Shown piece after piece: positions 48,365 through 57,956 of a stretch of DNA of 64,000 nt; the first letter of the stretch is position 1; each line of letters begins with the position of its first letter. The notes beneath the pieces were generated by a model, which ran no database searches, had not been told where the DNA came from, and saw only the letters and a list, made by a program, of their open reading frames with translations. Position numbers and translations under genes: made by a program. The DNA lies in contig JAKRSH010000034.1 of the NCBI GenBank assembly GCA_022402465.1, positions 1-64,000 on the forward strand, given 5' to 3'. The stretch is from Leptospiraceae bacterium. GTDB lineage: Bacteria; Spirochaetota; Leptospiria; Leptospirales; Leptospiraceae.

Positions 48365-49305
48365 AATCACTCAAAATATTAAGTCTCAAAAGTCATATAA
48401 TTTTAATCTTACTCTGGGGTTTGAATGATCTTGTTTTCAAGTTGCAATTCCCGGGAATTATAACAGGAAAAATCTCAGATTTAATTGGATTATATTTAAG
48501 TCCTTTTATCTTGACAGCCTTATTTAAATTATTTCTAAGAAAAATAGAAGAAAAAACTATTTTTTATTTTTCTTCAGGCTTAGTTATTAGTTTTTTTGTA
48601 ATGATTAACTTATCACAAATCTTAAATGATACAATTTACAAATCCATAGATATTGGTTTAGGTTATAAGGGCTACTCAGACTTTTCCGATTTGCTTTGTT
48701 TACCTATTTTAATTATATCAATACTTAGTTTTAACCATCTATTAGATGATGAAATTAAGAATAATTCAAAATATCTAGTTTTATTATTATCTTTTACAGT
48801 ATTTATAAATTCACCTAGGGAACCTACTGGCCGAAGTGATTTATTTTCTTTAATAGCACTAATTGGTTTGGCAGAAGATAAAATTTATTTACTAGAACCG
48901 AATGAAAATACTATTGTGAAAGAATCAGAAAGATTTCTATTTCGTTTTGTTGGAAAAAACAATGAATCTTCACCAAGTAGTATAGATGAATTAATTGTTC
49001 CTGATGAGTGTAATTCAATTAATACTGAGCCTATTTTAACAAATCAAGAAAATTTCGGGAGTAGTAATAATGTGCCTTCTATGAAGTTTTTGAAATATAA
49101 AGTATTAATTTATGACAATCTTGCTTTGACTAATTTAAAAATATCTCAAACCTGTGATGATAATAATTGTAACATAGAAACTAATCAGCTTAGCAGTGGT
49201 AAATATTTTTGGGAAGTAAGTTTACAATATAGGTATATTCAAGATTGTAAATTATATGAATATTTTGAGAAACCAAAACAGGATTCAATAAGCTTTAATA
49301 AATGA
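48361..49305 (+). CDS. Polytopic membrane protein with NDLVFK...GKISDLIGL motif
   Basis: I choose ATG 48361, overlapping the preceding stop, over TTG 48352. The N-terminal half has about five membrane helices; helix one ends in LNDLVFKLQFPGIITGKISDLIGL, a pattern I have seen in uncharacterised membrane proteins of other phyla (LNDH...TGKLSDxxGL). The C-terminal 150 residues are soluble and beta-rich. The function is unknown. Confidence 0.65.
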   Translation: MKSLKILSLKSHIILILLWGLNDLVFKLQFPGIITGKISDLIGLYLSPFILTALFKLFLRKIEEKTIFYFSSGLVISFFVMINLSQILNDTIYKSIDIGLGYKGYSDFSDLLCLPILIISILSFNHLLDDEIKNNSKYLVLLLSFTVFINSPREPTGRSDLFSLIALIGLAEDKIYLLEPNENTIVKESERFLFRFVGKNNESSPSSIDELIVPDECNSINTEPILTNQENFGSSNNVPSMKFLKYKVLIYDNLALTNLKISQTCDDNNCNIETNQLSSGKYFWEVSLQYRYIQDCKLYEYFEKPKQDSISFNK

Positions 49306-49420
49306 AAATTGCACAACTCAAAGTTCTTCATCTTTAGTTCAATGATTTTCACTCCAGGCAATCCTCGAAAGTCATTATCCTGAGTAACAATAGTATTGAA
49401 ATAAATGCAATCTTATTTGA

Positions 49421-51349
49421 CTAAAACTCTTTATCCCATCGCCCACTTAACACGGGAAAGCGAAAGCTAGTCTTAGGATCGAGTCCGTATTCGTCCAAAT
49501 GAAAAGATACAGCAAACCTCTCTCTCTTCCATTGAGAGATGCGAAATAATTGGAAATAGCGCTCAACCATAGTTTTCAATTCATTTCGAGAAAAAGTATC
49601 CCATTTCTGAGTTAATTCTCCAAGGATTTGTTCTTTGCTGTAACCTTGGTTGACAAAAGAAAACTCTATATCTTGTAAGATAGCATAAGGCATTAGATCT
49701 TTTTCATCTTCTTGTTCCTCTTCTAAGGGTTTAAGTTCTGCAGAAGGTTTTGTATGCAATAAGTCAGCTAAACTTTTATAAGCGGGGATTCTTGGATCTC
49801 CTGATTGGTTGATAAAATGAAGCCAGTCTAAAAGAAATTTCTTACTAACTCCCGCTATAGGGCAGATAGATCCAGAGCTATCCCCATCCATAGTTGTATA
49901 TCCAACAGAGGCTTCAGAACGATTTCCTGTGGAAAGTAATAAATGATTTTTGGTATTCGCAAGAAGCCATACCAAAGGAGATCTTCCCCTCGCTTGAATA
50001 TTTTGTAAGGCTAGCCCATCCTTTTTCCAATCTAGCTTGCGATCTATGGTCTGAGAGATTAAATCTACCATTCTTCCAACAACTTCATCGATGATGATAC
50101 TGTGGTGCTCTGCTCCTAGCTCCTTGGCAAGATTTTCAGCAATCTCTTGGGTTATAGAAGAATTATTTGCCGTCTTTTGGTAGATGGTTGTAAGTAAGGT
50201 ATTATCCAAGCCAAGCTCTGCTAGGGATGAATTGCCTCTTGCTTTTCTTACTTCGGATACCATTGCTGCAACCAAGATGGCAATAGCAGAACTGTCTGCA
50301 CCACCTGACAGGGATAAAGTGTAACCTTTCATGCCAGACTTTCGTAAATAATCAAATAGTCCAAGTATAAGTGCTGAAGTAAAGGCATGAAATTGATTCT
50401 CGCTTGGAAGTTTGTTGTATGCAATAGAAGCAGATGATTTTCCAAAGGGGGACTCAGGAATAGGTACAAGTCGTTTAAGAAATTGTTTATTTGTACTTCG
50501 TCGAAAGAACTTTGATCTGTCATGATCTATATTCTCTTTTAGAATGTTAGCAGTTGATATAGATGTATTTTCTAAGGGTAGAATTTTCCCTATACTTAAG
50601 ACCTTACCTGATTGAAGTATTAAATTTCCTCCATCATAAATGGCTCTTCCAGATTCATTGCCAATTAGATTGGCAAAGGCAAAAACATTCCCTTGGGTTC
50701 TTGAACTTTCTTGGAAAATTCTTGACCTGGTCTCATATTTTCCAAAGGCAAAATGGGATGCTCCAGGACATAAAATAATATCAGCACCTAACTCTGAATA
50801 TTCCTGGGACGGTCTATGCATGACCCAGGAGTCCTCACAAATTTCAAGTGCGATTTTGCAAGAATCCCAATCCAAGATAATATCACCTAGATAAATATCA
50901 GAATCTGTATAAGATTCAGGAAATAAATGATTTACTCGAACAGGCTCACCCAACCATTCTGTGAACCAACGCTTTTCATAATGAATTCCCGTGTTAGCCA
51001 AGTTCCTCTTTGCAACTAGCCCACGAACCTTTCCATGAGAAAGGATGGCACATGTATTGTATAAATATGGTGAGAAGAAAAATGGAAGTCCTACGACCAC
51101 CAAACGATTCTTAGTAAGAGGGAGTAAGTTCCCTATGCTTGTGATACATTTCTGCCAAACCCAAGGAAAGTAAAATGAATCCTCGCATCCATAACCGGAA
51201 AGAGAGAGCTCTGGAAATAAGATGATCTTTGATTGGTCTAAGTCTTTATTTTCTAAGACTTCCTTGTGGAGTGCCAAATTTCCTTCAAAATCTAGGGCTA
51301 TCGTATTGATAGAAACAGTGGAGAGTGTTATACTTTTGGATGCTTCCAT
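49421..51349 (-). CDS. nadE: Glutamine-dependent NAD+ synthetase
   Basis: Amidates nicotinate adenine dinucleotide, the final NAD step. The N-terminal nitrilase domain hydrolyses glutamine with Glu (FPELSLSGYGCED), Lys (VAKRNLAN) and Cys (LEICEDSW). The C-terminal synthetase has the PP-loop LSLSGGADSSAIA and NIQARGRSPLVWLLA, STGNRSEASVGY. 642 residues, the two-domain form. Its start overlaps waaA by 22 bp, and it ends the six-gene operon. Confidence 0.96.
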   Translation of the reverse strand: MEASKSITLSTVSINTIALDFEGNLALHKEVLENKDLDQSKIILFPELSLSGYGCEDSFYFPWVWQKCITSIGNLLPLTKNRLVVVGLPFFFSPYLYNTCAILSHGKVRGLVAKRNLANTGIHYEKRWFTEWLGEPVRVNHLFPESYTDSDIYLGDIILDWDSCKIALEICEDSWVMHRPSQEYSELGADIILCPGASHFAFGKYETRSRIFQESSRTQGNVFAFANLIGNESGRAIYDGGNLILQSGKVLSIGKILPLENTSISTANILKENIDHDRSKFFRRSTNKQFLKRLVPIPESPFGKSSASIAYNKLPSENQFHAFTSALILGLFDYLRKSGMKGYTLSLSGGADSSAIAILVAAMVSEVRKARGNSSLAELGLDNTLLTTIYQKTANNSSITQEIAENLAKELGAEHHSIIIDEVVGRMVDLISQTIDRKLDWKKDGLALQNIQARGRSPLVWLLANTKNHLLLSTGNRSEASVGYTTMDGDSSGSICPIAGVSKKFLLDWLHFINQSGDPRIPAYKSLADLLHTKPSAELKPLEEEQEDEKDLMPYAILQDIEFSFVNQGYSKEQILGELTQKWDTFSRNELKTMVERYFQLFRISQWKRERFAVSFHLDEYGLDPKTSFRFPVLSGRWDKEF

Positions 51350-52629
51350 ATCTCTTCGTAGATTCTCTGAGAGGCTCCTGTATTTGCTAGCACAAAGTTT
51401 TTGTTGCTTAATCGAATTTTACTAAAATCAAATTGGTTTAGAATTTTTTGTTCTAAGTCAATGAGAAGTTCCATCATGCTTGGATAGCGAAAGAGTCCAT
51501 GAAGTGACTCAAGTAATAATGCTTCTGAAGAATTTTCTATCTTCCTTCCAGTAAAGATTGGATTCCCAAAATAAGCTGGTTCAATCACATTATGAATACG
51601 GTGTTGAAAGCCACCTCCCACGTAGACAAGACTTGCATACTGGTAGGCATAGGCAAGTAAGCCTAGCTCATCCATTAGTTGGATTTCTGATTCTGGTTTG
51701 TTCTCTGAAAATCTGTTTAGACTCCAAGCACTAGATTGTAATTTTTCTTGGATGTAATCCAATCGCTCTGCCTTGATTTTATGAGGAAAGATCCAAAGTG
51801 AAATTCTACCCTTGAGTTTAGTATTGCTTAACCATTCTATGATCCCGAGTTCCGAATTAGGGTAGGTAGATGCAAAAACTAAATTCAACTTACCTTCCTG
51901 GAACCTTCGATTTTTCTTAGCCCAATCTTGGAACTGAAGATTGGGTTTTGTGTTTAGAATTCTTTGAACTACTGCATCGAATCTAGTGTCACCCAAAGTT
52001 TTCATTTGGCTTTTTTGCTTTGAACTTAGAACAGATAAGAAATCTTTCTCTAGGATACTATGAGCTGGATAAACGGCATCTAACCAAGAAAAGATGAGTT
52101 TGGTAAAATAAGAAAGCACTCCCTTATTGCGACTTGAAGCATCTCCTAGAGTAGCACATACAAGGTAGACTTGGCAATTGGATGATTTTGCAGAACGAAT
52201 CAACCAAGCCCAGGTGTCCCAAGCAAAGAGTATTAATTTCTTAGGACGAAATGTTCTTAAAAGCAAGTTATAAGAAAAGGGACCATCCAAGGGAAGAGGG
52301 TAGTGGTAATCGCAGGGAGAATCGACTAAGTTACGTTCTGTAACAGAGTCTGAAACCCACGTCAATAATAATGTGCAATCCTTTTCTCTTCGTTTGATTT
52401 CTCTAGCTAATGCTTTTGCTTGGTCCAGTTCTCCTACGCTTGCTCCATGCAACCAATACAAATTATTGTTAGGCACTTCGAGAGTTTTAATTTCTATATC
52501 AGCTCTAAGGCGTAATTCATGGAATCTTCTAGCTCTAGGCGAAAGAAAGATGGCAAGATAGAATAAGAATTGTATGAAGGGTGCAATGATTGTGTAGAAA
52601 ATAAATAACAAAAATCCAAAAACTTTCAT
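51328..52629 (-). CDS. waaA: Kdo (3-deoxy-D-manno-octulosonate) transferase
   Basis: Transfers Kdo from CMP-Kdo to lipid A in the inner membrane. An N-terminal membrane anchor precedes WLHGASVGELDQA with the catalytic Glu. The C-terminal GT-B half carries LVYVGGGFQHRIHNVIEPAYFG and the following GNPIFTGRKIENSS. The usual NARxS region reads divergently, so the identification rests on these motifs and a fitting length (433). Confidence 0.88.
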   Translation of the reverse strand: MKVFGFLLFIFYTIIAPFIQFLFYLAIFLSPRARRFHELRLRADIEIKTLEVPNNNLYWLHGASVGELDQAKALAREIKRREKDCTLLLTWVSDSVTERNLVDSPCDYHYPLPLDGPFSYNLLLRTFRPKKLILFAWDTWAWLIRSAKSSNCQVYLVCATLGDASSRNKGVLSYFTKLIFSWLDAVYPAHSILEKDFLSVLSSKQKSQMKTLGDTRFDAVVQRILNTKPNLQFQDWAKKNRRFQEGKLNLVFASTYPNSELGIIEWLSNTKLKGRISLWIFPHKIKAERLDYIQEKLQSSAWSLNRFSENKPESEIQLMDELGLLAYAYQYASLVYVGGGFQHRIHNVIEPAYFGNPIFTGRKIENSSEALLLESLHGLFRYPSMMELLIDLEQKILNQFDFSKIRLSNKNFVLANTGASQRIYEEIWKHPKV

Positions 52630-52674
52630 GACCCTGGTCTCTGTCTCCTTCTTAGTATCATTTTGCTTTCGGGA

Positions 52675-53283
52675 TCAATGCTTTTGTTTCATATGAGCTA
52701 TGATTTCTTTTTCCAATCTTTCATCTGCAATTTGAATTGGATAAGAACCTAATATTCTATAATCAGGTGTTGTAAGAAAATACCAGGTATTATGATCTAT
52801 TGTATAATTTAAGAGAGAATTCGGAAGATTTGAAACTTGGAAATGAACTCCGTATGCCTTAGTTAGATAGAGTAAATCATTTTCTCTTGGGTAAAGAACT
52901 TCTACATTCTTAGCGCTTTGGCCGAATAGTTTTTGTAATTTTGCTTTTGTATCTCGTGTGGGATCTAAGGATATGAAAATAAGACTCAGTTGTTTGGGAA
53001 AATTTTGCAAGGCCATTCTCTGCATCTTAAGAACTGCCTCCCAGTCCAAGTCGGAGGCAGAAAGTTGACCAAAGTAAATCAATTTATAATCTTCGTTCAG
53101 GCTCTCTAAGGTGATGGATTCTGCTTTGAGATTTTGTACTCTGAGCTTGAGTAATTCAGGCAAAGGATGGACTTCTTCAACTACAGTAGGACCATCCTTT
53201 TGAACCTTGCCTGTATAGAAGTATGCACTGAGACTTGCAATGAGAAAAACGGAGAGAGGGAGGATGATTCTATTCTTACCCAT
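52675..53283 (-). CDS. SCO1/SenC-like protein lacking the copper cysteines
   Basis: A 202-residue membrane-anchored thioredoxin-fold protein. SLIFISLDPTRDT and TIDHNTWYFLTTPD are SCO family landmarks, the latter with the copper-ligand His. The expected CPxxC after the first strand (FGYTxCPDxCP) reads FGQLSASDLDW, so both cysteines are gone. Copper delivery to cytochrome oxidase is therefore unlikely; a structural or peroxiredoxin-like role cannot be excluded. It is one base after map. Confidence 0.75.
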   Translation of the reverse strand: MGKNRIILPLSVFLIASLSAYFYTGKVQKDGPTVVEEVHPLPELLKLRVQNLKAESITLESLNEDYKLIYFGQLSASDLDWEAVLKMQRMALQNFPKQLSLIFISLDPTRDTKAKLQKLFGQSAKNVEVLYPRENDLLYLTKAYGVHFQVSNLPNSLLNYTIDHNTWYFLTTPDYRILGSYPIQIADERLEKEIIAHMKQKH

Positions 53284-53284
53284 A

Positions 53285-54043
53285 TTACTCAGGTAAGGTG
53301 AGGATTTCGTAGCCCTTATCAGTAACTAGTACAGTGTGCTCAAATTGCGCAGACCATTTTGCATCCTTAGTCGTCACAGTCCATTTATCTTCTTTGGAAA
53401 AGTTTACTTCATAGGTACCCAGATTTACCATGGGTTCTATAGTAAAAGTCATACCTGGTTCTAACTTGGCAAGTTTACGATTCATTTTGAAATGAGGGAC
53501 TTGTGGATCTTCATGGAAGGTTCGCCCAATCCCATGCCCCATAAGATCTCTAACTATACCATAGCCTAGGGGAGTTAGATAATCATCGATAGCATTCGAA
53601 ATATCGTTGATGCGATTTCCAGGTTTTACTTGCTCTATGCCCAACCACATGGATTTTTCTGTATCTTCTACAAGCTTCTTATGGATGGGATCTATATTTG
53701 TTCCAACAAAGAAAGTCTTGGATGTGTCTCCATGATAGCCATCTACAATGGGAGTAACATCTATGTTGATAATATCACCGTCTTTGAGTATATCTGTGGC
53801 TTTCGGAATTCCGTGGCATACCACGTGGTTTATAGATGTACAGATTGACTTGGGAAACCCCCTGTATCCCAAGGGGGCTGATTTATTGCCGTGTTTTTTT
53901 GTGAAATCTTCACAAAGGTTGTTTAGATCTAGAGTCGAAACTCCAGGTTTCACAAAATCAGAAATGTAAAGCAGTAGCTTGCTAGCAAATTTGCCAGCCT
54001 TGCGCATCTTATCGATTTCGGAACGGTTTTTTATATAAATCAA
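53285..54043 (-). CDS. map: Methionine aminopeptidase type I
   Basis: Removes N-terminal Met from nascent proteins. Metal ligands are visible: the Asp pair in NIDVTPIVDGYHGDTSKTF, His in MGHGIGRTFHEDP, Glu in FTIEPMVN and AQFEHTVLV. 252 residues, start MIYIKNRSEIDKMRKAGK. It lies 7 nt after the histone gene and 1 nt before the SCO1-like gene. Confidence 0.97.
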   Translation of the reverse strand: MIYIKNRSEIDKMRKAGKFASKLLLYISDFVKPGVSTLDLNNLCEDFTKKHGNKSAPLGYRGFPKSICTSINHVVCHGIPKATDILKDGDIINIDVTPIVDGYHGDTSKTFFVGTNIDPIHKKLVEDTEKSMWLGIEQVKPGNRINDISNAIDDYLTPLGYGIVRDLMGHGIGRTFHEDPQVPHFKMNRKLAKLEPGMTFTIEPMVNLGTYEVNFSKEDKWTVTTKDAKWSAQFEHTVLVTDKGYEILTLPE

Positions 54044-54050
54044 GTTTCTC

Positions 54051-54263
54051 TTAGAAATCGTAGGAACGAACGGTAGTTCTTTTATTGCTTTGTGTTCTTT
54101 CTATTGCTTCGTCTAGCATCTTGTAAATTCTTTCATTTAAGCCGTCTACAGCATCTGAAGAAGTCATACAGCCCTTTGATTTGATGTATGCTTTTACTTT
54201 GCTCGCGACTATTAAAGACTCACGACCTGTAGTTTCTGTTGATTCATTTGTTTCTTCTGACAT
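54051..54263 (-). CDS. Bacterial histone-fold protein
   Basis: A 70-residue protein: an acidic 12-residue tail, then a single histone fold with LIVASKVKAYIKSKGCMTSS, DAVDGLNERIYKMLDEAIERT and the family end NKRTTVRSYDF, whose RxTVxxxD matches the Bdellovibrio histone Bd0055 and the Leptospira histones as I recall them. Such proteins dimerise and coat or bend DNA. AGGAG lies about 6 nt before the ATG. It sits in an operon after the large coiled-coil gene (13 nt) and before map (7 nt). Confidence 0.88.
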   Translation of the reverse strand: MSEETNESTETTGRESLIVASKVKAYIKSKGCMTSSDAVDGLNERIYKMLDEAIERTQSNKRTTVRSYDF

Positions 54264-54276
54264 AAATACTCCTTTT

Positions 54277-57111
54277 TTATCTTACTTTGCGAGAGGCTAA
54301 AATGGTGTCTACCAAGGATTTCTCTATCCCTAGTTTATCTGAGATGGAATCGGGAGACCAATGGTGCTTCTCATATAGGCTCAAAATTGTATTTTTCTTC
54401 CTTTCTAGGATGGGATCTGCTCCGTTTGACTTAGAAGTCTTAGGATTTGGCATGCTTTGCATGCTATTTTGGACAACATCTAAAAAGGAAGACAATTTTT
54501 CGAACTTTTCATCTGCCTCAGCAAGTAAACTCTCCAATTCATCCTTGGAAACTTGGGTATCACTTCGCATTTCTTCTATTCTTTTTTGCAAAGTAAGTGC
54601 TTGCTTATGGCGTTCGCTTAAATCCCCAATGAGATTTTCGATTTTGTCAAAACGTGATTCAACGGTGAGAATATCCTTTTCTCTATCCATCAAATGTTTG
54701 GCTCTATCATCTGCTTTTCGTATGGTTTCACTCAGTTCGCGTTCTCTCGCTTCGATTACAGAGATTTCCCTGTCCAAATTTGATATGCGGTTTTGGATTT
54801 CTTCGGAAGTCTCAAGTTCGGTATCGAGATCTTTCTTCATCTCTCGTAGAACTTCAACAGAATTGAGATAGTTTTCTAAGAGTTCTTGATTTGCTTCCGT
54901 ACTAACAAGAGTTGATTTGAGTTCTTCTAAGACTCGCTCAGATCTTTCTACAGTTTCTTTGGATTCATCCAAGAAGCGCATTTCTTGTTTGGCAAGATCA
55001 ATATGATTGGTGAGATCACGAACTTCTTCTCTCACCGCTCCTAGACTTCCTGAAACAGAGCCAAGGATTTCTTCTTTGAGTTGAAGTGCCTCTTCGATTC
55101 CCTGATCAATATCTTTTTTAAAGCTTTCGAATTCTTCTTTGTTGTCACGGAAGGATTCTTCTAGATCTTTCTTTAGGCTTGCAATATGCTTATGAACTTT
55201 TTCTTCGATTTGACCTATGTGGAGGTTTCCTTTATCAACTAGCTTTGCAAGTTGTTTGCTGATTTTCGCATCAATAGTTTCATTGATCTTTTCAACTTTC
55301 AATTCTTGTCTACTAAAGAAATCATCGGCGGACTTTTTCAAGTGAAGGAATTTATCCGTTAATTCTTTTTGAGCTTGTTTGCTTTCTTCAGTCAGACTTC
55401 CTTCTTGGGCTTGTAGATAATTTTCAAGTCTTCGTCGAGAATCTTCGTATTCTTCTTTAAACTTACCAAGTAAATCCGCACCTTGAATATGGATGCCTTG
55501 CAATCTTTCGTTTAGAGAGTCTATGCTTTGTAATGCGGTTGTCTTATTTTTGGATATTTCTTCTTCCCAGAAATGCAACATGGATTCTATTTTGGATTCG
55601 GTTTTAGCAACCTCTGTCTGAAAGACAGATTCAAAACCATTGGATTTCTTTTCAGCTTCCTCAAGGATTTCTCTAGCTGTTTCGGTGAGTGCATCTTTGA
55701 GATCTCCAACATAGTGATCTACTCCACCCAATTTCTCTTCTATGATGGATTCAAGATTTTTCACCTTGTCTTCAATGATGGAAAAATCTATCTTCAACTT
55801 GTCCTCAAGGTCTTTCCTTAGCTGTGTTATGGATTCCTTTGCTTCTTTTTCACTTGTAATTCTAGTGGATTCCAAATCTTTATTAAAATTTTTCAATTCA
55901 CCAAGAGCTTCTTTTCGTATGCTCTCAGCCTCTAATTTTAATTCAGTGGAGATAGATTTAAAATCTTCAGCAAATCCGTCCATTTGTCGCATAAGTTCTG
56001 ATTTGCGAGTATCTGCCTGTTTCAGCAATTTGTTCTCAGCTTCAAGGTATTTTTCTTGGAAATCAGTAATAGTTCCATTCAAGGTCTCAGCTTGTCTTCT
56101 AGTTTCATTGAGAATCTCATCTCTTCGTGTCATGGTTTCTAAAGAGAGTCCTTCAATTTCACGTTTGATAGCATCGACTTCCATACGTATGCTTTCTAGG
56201 AATGATTCTTTGGACTGAGATGCTTGTTCAATCACTCTGTCATAGCGTTCTGAAAGTTTTTTCTCTAATTGGTTGAGCTTTTCTTCAACCTTGGTTTGAG
56301 CCTTAGAAGTCTTATCTTCCAGTCTTTCATCAAAGCGATCCACTTTCTCAGAGAGTATAGCGGTAGTATCTTCGAATTTACTGATTTTTAAATCAAGAAT
56401 GCTCTCTGCTTCTGAAATTCTTCCCATCACATCATCAATTTCTTTGCGAGCAATTTCAACTCTTCCAACTGTTTCTTGGACAAGCATCTCAGATTGCGAT
56501 TGCAATTTTGCTTTTGCAGAATTAGCAATCTCATCTAAGGTGAGATCAAGAGAATCAGATTTTTTTTCCATCAAGCCTTCTAGCTCTATGAGTTTGGTTG
56601 CGAGGGACCTAAGGATTTCATCCGATCTAAGATCTAATTTTTCTTGGAATCGGTCTAGTATAGAAGAAGACTCTTCTTTTAAGGAGTCCAAATCCTCTCG
56701 TAGAATTCCAACTTCTTGGCGTTGGTTTTCCACAATAACCAGTTCGTTTTGAAGAATTTCTGCCTCAGATCTAGCATCATGGGCAAGCTCAGAAATAGAA
56801 TTCATTTCCTGGCTTAGGGAAGTTAAGTAGTCACGGCTGGATTTAATTTGTTCGAAAAGAGTTTGGGATTCCCTGGAAAGCGATTGGATTTCTTCGCTGG
56901 TTTTCTTGGCATGTTTCAAGTGCAGGTCTATATCTATGCCTGCATCTTTTACAGATTGAATTTTGAGTAATGCTGTTTGGTGTATCTCTTCCGAGAGTTT
57001 CCCAGCGTATCTCTTGATCTGACTTAGCTTTGTGTTCGACTTGTCTAAGCGACGTAGTCCAATGGTTACAGCAATGCTTGCAAGAAAAGGTATAAGTATT
57101 TCAAGGCCCAT
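54277..57111 (-). CDS. SpiroCoCo-family giant coiled-coil protein
   Basis: A 944-residue protein: a short N-terminal hydrophobic segment (LEILIPFLASIAVTIGL), a nearly unbroken coiled coil to about residue 880 with few prolines, and a C-terminal module TILSLYEKHHWSPDSISDKLGIEKSLVDTIL that looks like a small helix-turn-helix. This layout matches the spirochaete coiled-coil (SpiroCoCo) family. It may build a filament or tether at the inner membrane. It is the first gene of the operon with the histone; the 13-bp dyad lies 6 bp before its start. Confidence 0.8.
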   Translation of the reverse strand: MGLEILIPFLASIAVTIGLRRLDKSNTKLSQIKRYAGKLSEEIHQTALLKIQSVKDAGIDIDLHLKHAKKTSEEIQSLSRESQTLFEQIKSSRDYLTSLSQEMNSISELAHDARSEAEILQNELVIVENQRQEVGILREDLDSLKEESSSILDRFQEKLDLRSDEILRSLATKLIELEGLMEKKSDSLDLTLDEIANSAKAKLQSQSEMLVQETVGRVEIARKEIDDVMGRISEAESILDLKISKFEDTTAILSEKVDRFDERLEDKTSKAQTKVEEKLNQLEKKLSERYDRVIEQASQSKESFLESIRMEVDAIKREIEGLSLETMTRRDEILNETRRQAETLNGTITDFQEKYLEAENKLLKQADTRKSELMRQMDGFAEDFKSISTELKLEAESIRKEALGELKNFNKDLESTRITSEKEAKESITQLRKDLEDKLKIDFSIIEDKVKNLESIIEEKLGGVDHYVGDLKDALTETAREILEEAEKKSNGFESVFQTEVAKTESKIESMLHFWEEEISKNKTTALQSIDSLNERLQGIHIQGADLLGKFKEEYEDSRRRLENYLQAQEGSLTEESKQAQKELTDKFLHLKKSADDFFSRQELKVEKINETIDAKISKQLAKLVDKGNLHIGQIEEKVHKHIASLKKDLEESFRDNKEEFESFKKDIDQGIEEALQLKEEILGSVSGSLGAVREEVRDLTNHIDLAKQEMRFLDESKETVERSERVLEELKSTLVSTEANQELLENYLNSVEVLREMKKDLDTELETSEEIQNRISNLDREISVIEARERELSETIRKADDRAKHLMDREKDILTVESRFDKIENLIGDLSERHKQALTLQKRIEEMRSDTQVSKDELESLLAEADEKFEKLSSFLDVVQNSMQSMPNPKTSKSNGADPILERKKNTILSLYEKHHWSPDSISDKLGIEKSLVDTILASRKVR

Positions 57112-57117
57112 AAGATA

Positions 57118-57130
57118 TTATGTCACATTA
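57118..57130. promoter_or_regulatory. TTATGTCACATTA dyad upstream of the coiled-coil/histone operon
   Basis: One mismatch to the sites upstream of fliY and fliI. It is in the 75-bp gap between two divergent genes. Its opposite strand contains CATAAT, which could double as a -10 box. Confidence 0.4.
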
Positions 57131-57186
57131 GTCTGAAGGATGGAAAAACTTGCAAGAAGAAAAACGAAGAGATTGAATTTTTCCCA

Positions 57187-57942
57187 ATGAAACAGCTGGA
57201 ACCCTATTCCTTATTTGCCGAAATCTATGATCATTCTATGAGGTATGTTCCTTATAAGGATTGGTCAGATTATATATTGAAGAGAAGCATGCATTATACC
57301 AAGCAATTTCCGGAAGCAGTTCTGGATATGGGTTGTGGGACGGGTAGGCTTTTGTATTTTATGGAAAAAAATAGAAAGCAAGCTGGTAAAACCAAAAAAC
57401 CATGGTTGGGAGTGGATCTTTCGGAGGCCATGATTGAGGAAGCAAAGAAAATTTCTTCCAAAATCCAATGGATGCAAGCAGATATTAGGGATTTCTGTTC
57501 AAAAGAAGCCTTTGATTTGGTAATTTCCACTCATACTACAATCAATTATTTTGAAAATCCAGGGACTCTCATTGCTAAGGCGGCAGAGCATCTACCTAAA
57601 AATGGAATTTTTTTCTTGGATTTTACCTCCGAAATGAATTTGATTCGAAATTTTGATCGCAAAAAGATCCAAGAAACCAAGCAGAATCTTCTTCTAGAAT
57701 GGGAAAGCTCCTTTGATCCCAAATCCAAATTGATTCAGGTGCACTTGAATTTCTTTCATTCCAAAACCAAGCAAGCCATAGGGCGTGAGGCACATCCTCA
57801 GTTTTTTCATACACCTAAGTCTCTGGAAAAAATCTTAAAAGAAAATGGTTTTCGAATTTTGGAAAAGGGAGGAGACTATGATCTATTCACAAAATTTGAG
57901 GAAGCAGATATGTGTCATATGCTCTGCCAGAAAGTGAAATAG
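57187..57942 (+). CDS. Class I SAM-dependent methyltransferase
   Basis: 251 residues. Motif I is VLDMGCGTGRLLYFM, the acidic ribose-binding loop is GVDLSEAMIEEA, motif IV is FDLVISTHTTINYF. The opening YSLFAEIYDHSM is common to small-molecule methyltransferases of the UbiE/YodH type. The substrate is unknown. It precedes the ABC system by 14 nt and may be co-transcribed. Confidence 0.9.
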   Translation: MKQLEPYSLFAEIYDHSMRYVPYKDWSDYILKRSMHYTKQFPEAVLDMGCGTGRLLYFMEKNRKQAGKTKKPWLGVDLSEAMIEEAKKISSKIQWMQADIRDFCSKEAFDLVISTHTTINYFENPGTLIAKAAEHLPKNGIFFLDFTSEMNLIRNFDRKKIQETKQNLLLEWESSFDPKSKLIQVHLNFFHSKTKQAIGREAHPQFFHTPKSLEKILKENGFRILEKGGDYDLFTKFEEADMCHMLCQKVK

Positions 57943-57956
57943 GAAAGGATAAGTCT

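Noticed and set aside
53845-53880. GC-rich inverted-repeat-like run similar to the dispersed repeat
   Set aside because: It encodes the conserved APLGYRGFPKSICTS segment of methionine aminopeptidase, so protein constraint explains it.
54287-56752. Plus-strand Ser/Phe-rich open frames opposite the coiled-coil gene
   Set aside because: Composition is what the antisense of Glu/Lys/Leu-rich coiled coil gives; no motifs.
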